NCBI RefSeq assembly: GCF_000428945.1
Contig: NZ_AUAX01000004.1
Span: forward strand, 434,001 to 498,000
DNA length: 64,000 bases
Origin: Hamadaea tsunoensis DSM 44101
GTDB taxonomy: Bacteria > Actinomycetota > Actinomycetes > Mycobacteriales > Micromonosporaceae
Direction: 5' to 3'
The notes under the pieces were generated by a model. That model saw nothing but the letters and a program-made list of their open reading frames with translations, made no database searches and was not told the origin of the DNA. Each line of letters begins with the position of its first letter. The first letter of the stretch is position 1. Made by a program: the position numbers and the translations under genes. Shown here piece after piece: positions 56,671-64,000 of the stretch.

Positions 56671-57413
56671 TTCTTCTCCGAGCCCTTCTCGATGATCTTG
56701 TGCACCAGGAACGAGGCGACTTCGCGGGGGGTCGTTCCCCGGCCGAAGATGCGGTCGACGCCGAGCTCGTCGGCCATGAGCTCGTCGAAGCGGGGGCCGC
56801 CGACGATGAGCAGCGGCCGCTTGTGCGCCGGCAGCGCCTCGCGGAACGCGGCGGTCATCTCGCGGGTGTTGTGCAGGTGCGCGTCGCGCTGCGTGACGAC
56901 CTGCGAGACGAGGACGGCGTCGGCCTTCTCCTTGCGGGCGGCCTCGACGAGGTCGGGCACGGTCACCTGGGCGCCGAGGTTGACGACCTTCAGCTCCCGG
57001 TAGTACTCCAGGCCCTTCTCGCCCGCGATCCCCTTGACGTTGAGGATCGCGTCGATGCCCACGGTGTGCGCGTCGGTGCCGATGCACGCGCCGACGACGG
57101 ACAGCTTGCGCCGCAGCTTCTTCTTGACCAGCGTGTTGACCTCCTTCGCGGTCAGCAGCGGGAAGTCGCGCTCGACCACCTGGACCTTGTCCAGCTCGAC
57201 GAGGTGGTTGACCCGGCCGTAGACGACGAAGAAGGTGAAGCCCTCCCCCATCTGCTTGGCGTGCACCAGCATCGCCGGGTCGAGGCCCATCTTCGCGGCC
57301 AGCTGCAGGGCGGCGCCCTCGGCCTTCTTGTCGTGCGGGATCGGCAGCGTGAAGGACGTCTGCACCATGCCGTCGCCGGTCATGTCCCCGTACGGGCGGA
57401 CGATCGTGCTCAC
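56667..57413 (-). CDS. kamE: Lysine 5,6-aminomutase, beta subunit (B12- and PLP-binding)
   Basis: A 248-residue adenosylcobalamin- and PLP-binding subunit. The cobalt-ligand motif D-x-H-x-x-G is D114-A-H116-T-V-G119, and K127 lies eleven residues after the His, exactly where the PLP-binding Lys (K144, His133 being the ligand) is found in Clostridium sticklandii. A Rossmann B12-binding domain follows. Together with KamD it moves the 6-amino group of beta-lysine or D-lysine to C5. GTGA overlaps link it to both kamD and kal. Confidence 0.95.
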   Translation of the reverse strand: MSTIVRPYGDMTGDGMVQTSFTLPIPHDKKAEGAALQLAAKMGLDPAMLVHAKQMGEGFTFFVVYGRVNHLVELDKVQVVERDFPLLTAKEVNTLVKKKLRRKLSVVGACIGTDAHTVGIDAILNVKGIAGEKGLEYYRELKVVNLGAQVTVPDLVEAARKEKADAVLVSQVVTQRDAHLHNTREMTAAFREALPAHKRPLLIVGGPRFDELMADELGVDRIFGRGTTPREVASFLVHKIIEKGSEKK

Positions 57414-58969
57414 TGCGCCGCTCCTTCCAGGAGGACGGTCGCCGGGTTGTAGTAGCCGTCCTCGTGCTTCGCGACGCCGTCGAGGCCCTTGCCCCGGTCG
57501 GCGGGGCGCTTCATGATCCCGAAGGCGCCCTCGGCGATGGCGGTCAGCAGGCCCTTGCGCTCGATGGTCTCCAGCAGCTCGGTCGCCTCGTCCAGGACCT
57601 GGTGGGCGCGCTGCTGGATGAACCCGCCGGGCGCCGGGACGAAGTCCTCGTGCAGGCCGCGGCACGCGTTGAGCACGTAGCGGACGTTCTGCAGGGCGAT
57701 GTCGCGGTCGGACAGCCACGGGGTCACCACGGCCTCGGTCATCATGCCGACGAGCAGGATGCCCTGGCCGGTCATCGTGCCGACGAGGTTGAAGAAGCCG
57801 TCGAGCAGGTTGCCGCGGAACACGTCGCCGGTCATGTGCTTGGTCGGCGGCATCCACTTCAGCGGCGCGTCCGGGAAGAGCTCCCGGGCCAGCAGCGCGT
57901 GGGCCAGCTCCAGCCGGAACGACTCGGGCAGGTCCGGGTTGATCTCGAACGCGTGGCCGAGGCCCAGCTGCCAGTCGGCGAGTCCCGCCTCGTGCGCGAA
58001 GTACTCGTTGAGCAGCTGCGACACGGTCACCGTGTGGGCCTCGTCGACCGCGTCGGCGGTGGTGAGGTAGTTGTCCTCGCCGGTGTTGATGATGATCCCC
58101 GCGCGGGCGTGGACCTGCCGGGAGAACCGCTGGTCGACGAAGGTGCGGATGGGGTTGATGTCGCGGAACAGGATGCCGTACATCGAGTCGTTGAGCATCA
58201 TGTCCAGCCGCTGCAGGCCGGCCAGCGCCGCGATCTCCGGCATGCAGAGGCCGGACGCGTAGTTGGTGAGGCGTACGTAGCGGCCGAGCTCCTTCGACGA
58301 CTCGTCCAGGGCCGCCCGCATCAGGCGGAAGTTCTCCTGCGTCGCGTACGTGCCGGCGAAGCCCTCGCGGGTCGCGCCCTCGGGGACGAAGTCGAGCAGG
58401 GACTGCCCGGTCGAGCGGATCACCGCGATCACGTCCGCGCCGGCCCGCGCCGCCGCCTGCGCCTGCGGAATGTCCTCGTAGATGTCGCCGGTCGCCACGA
58501 TCAGGTAGATCCAGGGCCGCTGCTTCGGGTCCCCGTACTTCTTGATCATCTGGTCGCGCTGCCGCCGGTTGCGGTCGATCGTCGCGATGCCCGTCTTCAC
58601 GGCCCGGTCCGCGGCCCGCCTCGCCGCCGTCGCGTCCTTCTTCTCGGGTACGCGGAAACGCACGCTGCCCGCCGCGGCCTTCTGGGCCAGCACGGTGAGA
58701 TCTGACTCGCCGGTGGTGAGCATCGCGTCGAAGACCGGCGACGCGACGCCGTGCCCGAGCCCGATGTCGGTACGCACGGCGTCCACCAGCCGGTTCGCCC
58801 ACGGGATGCCTTCGGCGTCGGCGCCGGAGATCCCGGCCAGCCGCAGGACGGCCCGCTCCACCGAGACGGTGGTGTGGCTGCGGGCGAGGTCCACGACCGG
58901 CCGGCCGGCGCGCTCGGCGAGGGCCCGGGCCTTGGCCACGACGTCGTTGTCGAGGTGCAACTTACCCAT
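57410..58969 (-). CDS. kamD: Lysine 5,6-aminomutase, alpha subunit
   Basis: A 519-residue TIM-barrel subunit of the coenzyme B12-dependent aminomutase, nearly the same length as clostridial KamD (516). Diagnostic stretches include LARSHTTVSVERAVLRLAG, PWIYLIVATGDIYEDIPQAQ, DVIAVIRSTGQSLLDFVPEG, NYASGLCMPEIA and INTGEDNYLTTADAV. The ATG at 58969 lies inside the end of the amidohydrolase gene (8-bp overlap) with GGAGAG upstream. It should convert L-beta-lysine to 3,5-diaminohexanoate. Confidence 0.96.
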   Translation of the reverse strand: MGKLHLDNDVVAKARALAERAGRPVVDLARSHTTVSVERAVLRLAGISGADAEGIPWANRLVDAVRTDIGLGHGVASPVFDAMLTTGESDLTVLAQKAAAGSVRFRVPEKKDATAARRAADRAVKTGIATIDRNRRQRDQMIKKYGDPKQRPWIYLIVATGDIYEDIPQAQAAARAGADVIAVIRSTGQSLLDFVPEGATREGFAGTYATQENFRLMRAALDESSKELGRYVRLTNYASGLCMPEIAALAGLQRLDMMLNDSMYGILFRDINPIRTFVDQRFSRQVHARAGIIINTGEDNYLTTADAVDEAHTVTVSQLLNEYFAHEAGLADWQLGLGHAFEINPDLPESFRLELAHALLARELFPDAPLKWMPPTKHMTGDVFRGNLLDGFFNLVGTMTGQGILLVGMMTEAVVTPWLSDRDIALQNVRYVLNACRGLHEDFVPAPGGFIQQRAHQVLDEATELLETIERKGLLTAIAEGAFGIMKRPADRGKGLDGVAKHEDGYYNPATVLLEGAAQ

Positions 58970-60590
58970 AAATCTTCTCTCCACGAAGGACGGTACGCCG
59001 GCAGACCGGCAGCTCCGGCAGGGGTTCGTCCGGCAGTTCGGGCAGCAGGGCGGGCAGGGTGCCGACGAGTCCGCCGGGCGCCGACCAGATCCCGAAGGTG
59101 GCCGCGTGCCCGGGCGCGAGTACGCCGTCGTCGTCCAGGTGCACCGCCCGCCAGCCGCCCCGGGTGTGGGCCGCGTACGCCGCCTTCGCGCTCATCCGCT
59201 GCACGGGGTTGAAGTGGTTGACGGCGGCGCGTACGGAGCCCCACGGGTCGAGCGGGGTGACCGGTGAGTCGGAGCCGAACGCCAGGGCCACGCCGACCGC
59301 GTGCATCTGCCCCATCGGGTTGCTGGCCAGCGACCGGGCGACGCCGAGGCGCTGGGCGTACATCTGGTGCTCGCCGCCCCACAGCCGGTCGAAGGCGGGC
59401 TGCATGCTGGCCGTGATCCCGTACTCGACGAACTTCCCGATCATCGCCTTGTCGACGATCTCGGCGTGCTCGATGCGGTGCCGGGCCTCGCGCAGCACCT
59501 CCGCGCCGCTGACGCCGAGGTGGCCGAGCTTGGCGGCGGCCATCGCGAAGCCTTCGAGGACCGTGCCGATCGCGGCGTCCCCGATCGCGTGGAAGCCACC
59601 CTGCAAAGGCCGGGCGGAATGAACTCCTGGCTCTTCGCGCGAGCGCTCATCGCGAGGTCTCAGGGCGTGGCACCCCAGGAGGTGGTCGCGGACCTGCTCG
59701 GCGGTCACGTAGCCGAAGCCGCAGCCGTGCTCGTCCAGGTAGTCCGCCGACAGGTGGGCCGTACGCGAGCCCAGCGCGCCGTCGGCGTACAGGTCGCCGC
59801 CCGCGCCGACGGCGCCCAGCTCGACGGCCTTGGCGGCGCCACCCAGCTCGCCCCAGTAGCCGTAGACCTCGGGCAGCCCGGCCCCGCTCAGGGAGAGGAC
59901 GTCGGTGAAGTCCTCTTCGGACGACGTGCCGGGGCCGCCGCACTCGTGCACGGCCGCGATCCCGAGGGACGCCGCGTGTTCGAGGGCGGCCCGCTGCGCC
60001 GTACGCCGCTGGTCGGCCGTGATCTGCCCGAACGCGGCCTCGCGGACGACGTGGTGGGCGTCGCGGCGTACCCAGCCGGACTCGTCGTAGCCGGGCGCAC
60101 CCTCGGCGAGCTTGAGCAGGTCGGGTGTGACCAGGGCGGAGTGGATGGACGCCTGGGACAGGTAGACCGCCCGGCCGCCGCTCGCCCGGGCGAGCCGCTC
60201 GGCCGCCGGCGGCTGCTCCAGGGACGGCCACGTCGACTCGTCGAACCCGTGCCCGAGCACGACCGCGGCGTCGGGCAGCCCCGCGGCGAACGCGGAGACC
60301 GCGTCGAGCAGCTGCTCCGCCGAGCGTACGCCGGACAGGTCGAGCCCGCGCAGCGCGAGCCCGGTGTCGGTGGCGTGGACGTGCGCGTCCACGAACGCCG
60401 GGGCGAGCAGGGCGTCGTCACCCGCGATCGCCCGGCAGTCGATCACCTCGTCGGCGGCGGGCGCGTCGGCGGCGCTGCCGACCCAGGCGACGACGCCGTC
60501 GCGGACCAGCAGCGCGCTCTCGGTGGCGTGCGAGGGGAGGGCGGGCGTGCGGATCGCCGCGTTCACGTACAGAGAGGCGTGAGATGTCAT
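58962..60590 (-). CDS. Amidohydrolase (YtcJ-like) embedded in the lysine operon
   Basis: A 542-residue metal-dependent amidohydrolase: HVHATDTG metal site near residue 70, GGFHAIGDAAIG, HRIEHAEIVD, and FGSDSPVTPLDPWGSVRAAV with the catalytic Asp. It is coupled by overlap to kamD and lies 4 bp after kdd. Such an enzyme is not part of the known lysine fermentation pathway; it might remove an N-acyl or formyl group or act on a cyclised intermediate (inference). A 17-residue stretch (LRPRDERSREEPGVHSA) breaks the usual run into GGFHAIGD; its DNA (59612-59667) is bounded by GGGCG repeats. Confidence 0.85.
   Translation of the reverse strand: MTSHASLYVNAAIRTPALPSHATESALLVRDGVVAWVGSAADAPAADEVIDCRAIAGDDALLAPAFVDAHVHATDTGLALRGLDLSGVRSAEQLLDAVSAFAAGLPDAAVVLGHGFDESTWPSLEQPPAAERLARASGGRAVYLSQASIHSALVTPDLLKLAEGAPGYDESGWVRRDAHHVVREAAFGQITADQRRTAQRAALEHAASLGIAAVHECGGPGTSSEEDFTDVLSLSGAGLPEVYGYWGELGGAAKAVELGAVGAGGDLYADGALGSRTAHLSADYLDEHGCGFGYVTAEQVRDHLLGCHALRPRDERSREEPGVHSARPLQGGFHAIGDAAIGTVLEGFAMAAAKLGHLGVSGAEVLREARHRIEHAEIVDKAMIGKFVEYGITASMQPAFDRLWGGEHQMYAQRLGVARSLASNPMGQMHAVGVALAFGSDSPVTPLDPWGSVRAAVNHFNPVQRMSAKAAYAAHTRGGWRAVHLDDDGVLAPGHAATFGIWSAPGGLVGTLPALLPELPDEPLPELPVCRRTVLRGEKIYG
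59612..59667. other. 51-bp in-frame insertion in the amidohydrolase gene
   Basis: GGGCG at 59612-59616 and again at 59663-59667 bound a 51-bp spacing that encodes a charged loop absent from the family as I remember it. The multiple-of-three length keeps the frame. It may be a small insertion with target duplication. Confidence 0.35.
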
Positions 60591-60594
60591 GTGC

Positions 60595-61629
60595 TCAGTC
60601 TGCCGCGAGCCGGGCTTCGAACATTCCGCGCACGCCGGGTTCGGTACGCAGAAGCTCCAGGGCGAGGGCGGCGTGGCCCGGGGTGTAACCGTTGCCGACG
60701 ATCATGGTGACGTCCGCGGCGAGCCCCTCGGCGCCGAGCGCGGCGGCGGCGAAGCTCGTGGCCATCGAGAAGAAGACGACGGTGCCGCCGTCGGCGGTGG
60801 CGAGGATCGCGCCGTGCTCGCAGCCGGGCACGTCGACGCAGACCACCGTGACGTCGGCGCGGCCGACCGCCTCGGCGAGCGCGACCGGGTCGCGGGCGTC
60901 GGCGACGGCGACGACGTCGGCCAGGCCGGACTCGGCCAGCCGCTTGGCCTCCAGCTCGTTCGGGACGAGGCCGATCGTGCGTTGGGCACCGGCCCGGCGG
61001 GCGGCCGCCAGCGACAGCGAGCCGGACTTGCCCGCGCCGCCGAGCACCGCCACGACGGGCCTGCGGGCCGGATCACCGGTGACGTAGCCGGCGACGACGC
61101 GCTCGGTGAGGGCCGGGGCGCCGCAGACGTCGAGCACGGCCAGGGCCAGCTCGGGGTCGAGATCGTCGGGCAGCTTCGCCGCGATCGACCGCCCGAACAG
61201 GATGGCGTGCCCGGTCGCGGGCACCTGCTCGCTCAGCCCGTCCCAGCGCGCCAGCCCGTCGGTGATCGCCAACGGCGTCAGCGTGAGGCTGACCAGGGTG
61301 GCGACCCGGTCGCCGACCGCCAGCCCGAGCGGCGACCGCGGTCCGACGGCCTCGACGGTGCCGATGAGCATGCCGCCCGAGCCCGTCACCGGGTTGTGCA
61401 TCTTGCCCCGGGTCGCGACGATCTCCAGCACCTCGTCGCGTACCGCGCTGCCGTCGCCGTCGTGCTTGGTGAGCAGCTGACGGAAGCTGGCCGCGTCGAG
61501 GTTGAGCTTCTCGACGGCGATGCGTACCTCGTCGGGGCCGATCTCGGGGTCGGTGGAGAGCCGCCAGGCCGCCTGGGGCAGCACGCCGCCCGGTTCCAGT
61601 ACGCGATGCAGCCCGACCGGCGAGGTCAT
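60595..61629 (-). CDS. kdd: L-erythro-3,5-diaminohexanoate dehydrogenase
   Basis: A 344-residue NAD-dependent dehydrogenase that oxidises 3,5-diaminohexanoate to 3-keto-5-aminohexanoate. The N-terminal part (GLHRVLEPGGVLPQAAWRLS ... RGKMHNPVTGSGGMLIGTV) and the Rossmann segment (VVAVLGGAGKSGSLSLAAARRAGA) are typical of Kdd. It is the first gene of the minus-strand operon and divergent from kamA across 199 bp. The next gene starts 4 bp after its stop. Confidence 0.93.
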   Translation of the reverse strand: MTSPVGLHRVLEPGGVLPQAAWRLSTDPEIGPDEVRIAVEKLNLDAASFRQLLTKHDGDGSAVRDEVLEIVATRGKMHNPVTGSGGMLIGTVEAVGPRSPLGLAVGDRVATLVSLTLTPLAITDGLARWDGLSEQVPATGHAILFGRSIAAKLPDDLDPELALAVLDVCGAPALTERVVAGYVTGDPARRPVVAVLGGAGKSGSLSLAAARRAGAQRTIGLVPNELEAKRLAESGLADVVAVADARDPVALAEAVGRADVTVVCVDVPGCEHGAILATADGGTVVFFSMATSFAAAALGAEGLAADVTMIVGNGYTPGHAALALELLRTEPGVRGMFEARLAAD

Positions 61630-61828
61630 GCGGGACTCCCTAGCTGTGGGCGCTCGCGGGACGGGCGCTCATGATTCGGACAACCGCCTGTGTTCGACAT
61701 GCGGCAAAGGAAATTCTCCGGCAGAATAGTTCCTAGACGAAAAATAATCCAGTAACGTGGCTCCGTCACCCAGAGGCCACCCCGAGGGGTTCCACACCCA
61801 GGGCCCCGCCGCGCAGACAGGAGTTCCG
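61630..61828. promoter_or_regulatory. Divergent promoter region between kdd and kamA
   Basis: 199 bp serve both lysine transcription units. It is AT-richer than the surroundings around 61705-61760 (GACGAAAAATAATCC). A loose inverted repeat (GGAA-a-TTCT / AGAA-tag-TTCC, 61709-61733) may be an operator. No regulator gene is adjacent, and I see no lysine or cobalamin riboswitch. Confidence 0.45.
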
Positions 61829-63211
61829 ATGTCCGAGGTGCCGACCGACGCCGGCCAGCCGTACGAGTACCGCCGCGTGCCGCTCGTCGAGCCCGACTGG
61901 ACGCGGCTGCCCGGCTGGCGGGACGTGACGGCCGCGCAGTGGGAGTCCGCCCAGTGGCAGCGGGTGAACTGCGTGAAGAACGTCCGGCAGCTGCGCGCGG
62001 TCCTGGGCGACCTGGTCGACGACCGGTTCTACGCCGACCTCGAGACCGACCAGCAGAACCTGGCGACGATGTCGATGCTCGTCCCGCCGCAGATGCTCAA
62101 CACCATGGTCCCGCACGGAGCGCCCGAGGGACAGACGTACACCGATGCGTTCTATGCCGATCCGGTACGCCGCTACATGATCCCGGTCGCCTCCGACCGG
62201 CTCGCCGACTGGCCGTCGCACCCGCACGCCACCCGCGACTCGCTGCACGAGCACGACATGTGGGTCGCCGAGGGCCTCACCCACCGCTACCCCACCAAGG
62301 TCCTCGCCGAGCTGCTGTCGACCTGCCCGCAGTACTGCGGCCACTGCACCCGCATGGACCTCGTCGGCAACTCCACCCCCGCGGTCAGCAAGCTCAAGCT
62401 GGAGCTCAAGCCGGTCGACCGGTACGACGCGCACATCGCGTACCTGAAGGCCCACCCCGGTGTACGCGACGTCGTCGTCTCCGGCGGCGACGTGGCCAAC
62501 GTGCCGTGGAAGCAGCTCGAGGCGTATCTCATGCGGCTGCTGGAGATCGAGACGATCCGCGACGTCCGGCTGGCCACGAAGGCGCTGATGGGCCTGCCCC
62601 AGCACTGGTTGCAGCCCGACGTCGTCGAGGGCGTCGAGCGGGTCGCCCGCACCGCCCGCCGCCGCGGCGTCAACCTGGCCATCCACACGCACGTCAACCA
62701 CGCCAACTCGCTGACGCCGATCGTCGCGAAGGCCGCCCGCACGATGCTGGAGGTCGGCGTACGCGACGTGCGCAACCAGGGCGTGCTCATGCGCGGGGTC
62801 AACGCGCAGACCCACGACCTGCTGGACCTGTGCTTCGCACTGCAGGGCGAGGCCGGCATCCTGCCGTACTACTTCTACATGTGCGACATGATCCCGCACG
62901 CCGAGCACTGGCGGGTCTCGGTCGCGCACGCGCAGCGCCTGCAGCACGACATCATGGGCTACCTGCCCGGGTACGCGACCCCGCGCATCGTCTGCGACGT
63001 CCCGTTCGTCGGCAAGCGGTGGGTGCACATGGTCACCGAGTACGACCGGGAGAACGGCATCTCGTACTGGACGAAGAACTACCGGACGTCCATCGAGGCC
63101 GAGGAGTCCGACGCGCTCACCAAGCGGTACGCGTACTACGACCCGATCGACACGCTGCCCGAGTCCGGCCGGCGGTGGTGGCGCAAGCAGGCCGAAGAAC
63201 AGAACGCGTGA
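61829..63211 (+). CDS. kamA: Lysine 2,3-aminomutase (radical SAM)
   Basis: A 460-residue radical S-adenosylmethionine enzyme converting L-lysine to L-beta-lysine. The iron-sulfur motif CxxxCxxC is C166-PQY-C170-GH-C173. The surrounding LAELLSTCPQYCGHCTRM, the SGGDVANVPW strand (family SGGDPL/V) and the PYYFYMCDM region with lysine-binding residues are characteristic. The ATG has an ACAGGAG site. It is divergent from the kdd-kal operon and ends at a strong bidirectional hairpin. Confidence 0.95.
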   Translation: MSEVPTDAGQPYEYRRVPLVEPDWTRLPGWRDVTAAQWESAQWQRVNCVKNVRQLRAVLGDLVDDRFYADLETDQQNLATMSMLVPPQMLNTMVPHGAPEGQTYTDAFYADPVRRYMIPVASDRLADWPSHPHATRDSLHEHDMWVAEGLTHRYPTKVLAELLSTCPQYCGHCTRMDLVGNSTPAVSKLKLELKPVDRYDAHIAYLKAHPGVRDVVVSGGDVANVPWKQLEAYLMRLLEIETIRDVRLATKALMGLPQHWLQPDVVEGVERVARTARRRGVNLAIHTHVNHANSLTPIVAKAARTMLEVGVRDVRNQGVLMRGVNAQTHDLLDLCFALQGEAGILPYYFYMCDMIPHAEHWRVSVAHAQRLQHDIMGYLPGYATPRIVCDVPFVGKRWVHMVTEYDRENGISYWTKNYRTSIEAEESDALTKRYAYYDPIDTLPESGRRWWRKQAEEQNA

Positions 63212-63213
63212 GC

Positions 63214-63244
63214 AAGAGGGGCGGCCCGGCGGGCCGCCCCTCTT
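63214..63244. terminator. Bidirectional terminator between kamA and the CGNR gene
   Basis: Perfect 14-bp arms AAGAGGGGCGGCCC / GGGCCGCCCCTCTT with a 3-nt loop begin 3 bp after the kamA stop and end just before the stop of the convergent gene. Confidence 0.85.
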
Positions 63245-63892
63245 CTATTCGTCCACCTGTCCCTCCGCCTGGTGGCGGGCGTAGTGCCGGGCGACCCGGG
63301 CCCGGTTGCTGCACGACGGCTTGCAGAACTCCTGCCGCCCGTGCCCCTTCACGAAGTAGCGCACGCAGCGCGGAGCCTGGCAGGCGCGCAGATTCTCCCG
63401 GTCGGGACCGGCCAGGAACGCGATCGTCGCCCGGGCCAGCGCCGCCGTCAACGCGACCACCGGATCGGCCGCGCCGCCCTCCAGTACGCTCGCCGGCCGC
63501 TCGTCGTCCCAGTCCAGCCGCACGGTCACGGGGACCTGCGCGGCGGCCGTGTTGATCCGGTCGACCGCCTCGGCCAGCGGCAGCAGCCGGTGCGCGTCCG
63601 CCCGGCTGGCCGGCCAGGGCCGCACCGCGTACGCGAACAGGGCCCGGGTTCCGGCGCGTATCGAGAGCACGGCCGCCTGGGCCTCCGCCGACCCCGGTAC
63701 GCCGTCGAATCCGACCCCCGCGGCCCAGCCCGGCAGCGCGGCCGGGTCGGCGAGGTCGTCGGCGACACCGCCGTGCCCGTCGTGCCGGATGGTCGACGCG
63801 AAGGCGAGCGCCAGCCCCGGCACGGGCGGCTCCGCGGGCGGCTCCACCGGCGGCTCCACGGTCGATTCCGCGATCGATTCGGACTTGATCAC
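63245..63892 (-). CDS. ABATE/CGNR zinc-finger protein
   Basis: A 215-residue putative transcription factor. The C-terminal zinc finger reads CQAPRCVRYFVKGHGRQEFC followed by KPSCSNRARVARHY, with CSNR in place of the CGNR name motif. The N-terminal ABATE-like domain (about 40-150) is expected to bind a ligand. A Pro/Glu-repeat (EPPVEPPAEPPVP) precedes it. GTG at 63892. It is divergent from a phosphoesterase gene; a 7-bp inverted repeat lies between. Confidence 0.82.
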   Translation of the reverse strand: MIKSESIAESTVEPPVEPPAEPPVPGLALAFASTIRHDGHGGVADDLADPAALPGWAAGVGFDGVPGSAEAQAAVLSIRAGTRALFAYAVRPWPASRADAHRLLPLAEAVDRINTAAAQVPVTVRLDWDDERPASVLEGGAADPVVALTAALARATIAFLAGPDRENLRACQAPRCVRYFVKGHGRQEFCKPSCSNRARVARHYARHQAEGQVDE

Positions 63893-63916
63893 GGGACCGA
63901 GGATACGCTACGGTCC

Positions 63917-63945
63917 CTAACGGCAAATGCATTCTTTACCGTTAG
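63917..63945. promoter_or_regulatory. Inverted repeat CTAACGG-N15-CCGTTAG
   Basis: Perfect 7-bp arms with a 15-bp AT-rich spacer, between the divergent CGNR protein gene and the phosphoesterase gene. Its position is suitable for autoregulation by the CGNR protein. Confidence 0.45.
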
Positions 63946-63965
63946 TCACCCCACAGGAGATCCCG

Positions 63966-64000
63966 ATGCTGCTGGCCCAGATCAGCGACCTGCACCTCGA
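63966..64000 (+). CDS. 5' end of a metallophosphoesterase gene, truncated by the window
   Basis: Eleven residues MLLAQISDLHL match the first motif (D-x-H) of calcineurin-like phosphoesterases such as the cAMP phosphodiesterase CpdA. The rest lies beyond the window. A GGAGATC site precedes the ATG. Confidence 0.65.
   Translation, partial: MLLAQISDLHL

Overview
The window is high-GC actinomycete chromosome, best matched to the Micromonosporaceae (Actinoplanes, Dactylosporangium, Micromonospora and relatives). This rests on about 70% GC by eye, rbpA, an STAND/SARP regulator, a truncated group II haemoglobin, separate but overlapping lnt and ppm genes, many small lipoproteins and two-component systems, and conspicuous enrichment of the hexamer CGTACG. 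No tRNA, rRNA, transposase, prophage or CRISPR array was found. The family assignment is inference.

Layout. 1-11 kb: acyl-CoA thioesterase; a divergent pair of related secreted proteins made of Cys-bounded modules; a large STAND-TPR-SARP regulator; a zinc-finger/coiled-coil protein; a beta-propeller lipoprotein; a DUF3516 helicase. 11-23 kb: a terpenoid-cyclase-fold fusion, a VOC protein, a K+/H+ antiporter with its TrkA-C subunit, a STAS gene pair, an OmpR response regulator / histidine kinase / GerMN lipoprotein operon, a low-GC orphan, a LOG-like protein, an SDR and a ROK regulator. 23-40 kb: metE with a divergent LysR gene, two MFS exporters, a beta-lactamase-fold protein that has lost its catalytic motifs, a truncated haemoglobin, a WYL regulator with a VOC gene, a sigma-E-type factor with a membrane beta-propeller, and a secreted DUF1996 protein under LacI-type operators. 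40-48 kb: NarL-type two-component system next to a divergent three-gene ABC exporter, then aroH and a POT peptide transporter. 48-55 kb: rbpA, an SRA-type modification-dependent nuclease, fxsA, ppm-lnt and a Ser/Thr kinase.

55-63 kb holds the most striking block: a complete-looking anaerobic-type lysine catabolic cluster. kamA (lysine 2,3-aminomutase) is divergent from a tightly overlapping operon kdd - amidohydrolase - kamD - kamE - kal - MutL-like reactivase. It should convert L-lysine via beta-lysine and 3,5-diaminohexanoate towards 3-keto-5-amino-hexanoate and crotonyl-CoA. The cleavage enzyme kce is not in the window, and an amidohydrolase occupies the operon instead.

Between genes there are two families of 70-81 bp palindromic elements: five copies, four of them between convergent genes and one downstream of metE. 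Their arms co-vary between copies, and in two cases the element end has expanded into a tandem repeat. Three divergent promoters carry 11-bp-spaced TGAC direct repeats that look like binding sites for the OmpR-type regulator encoded here.
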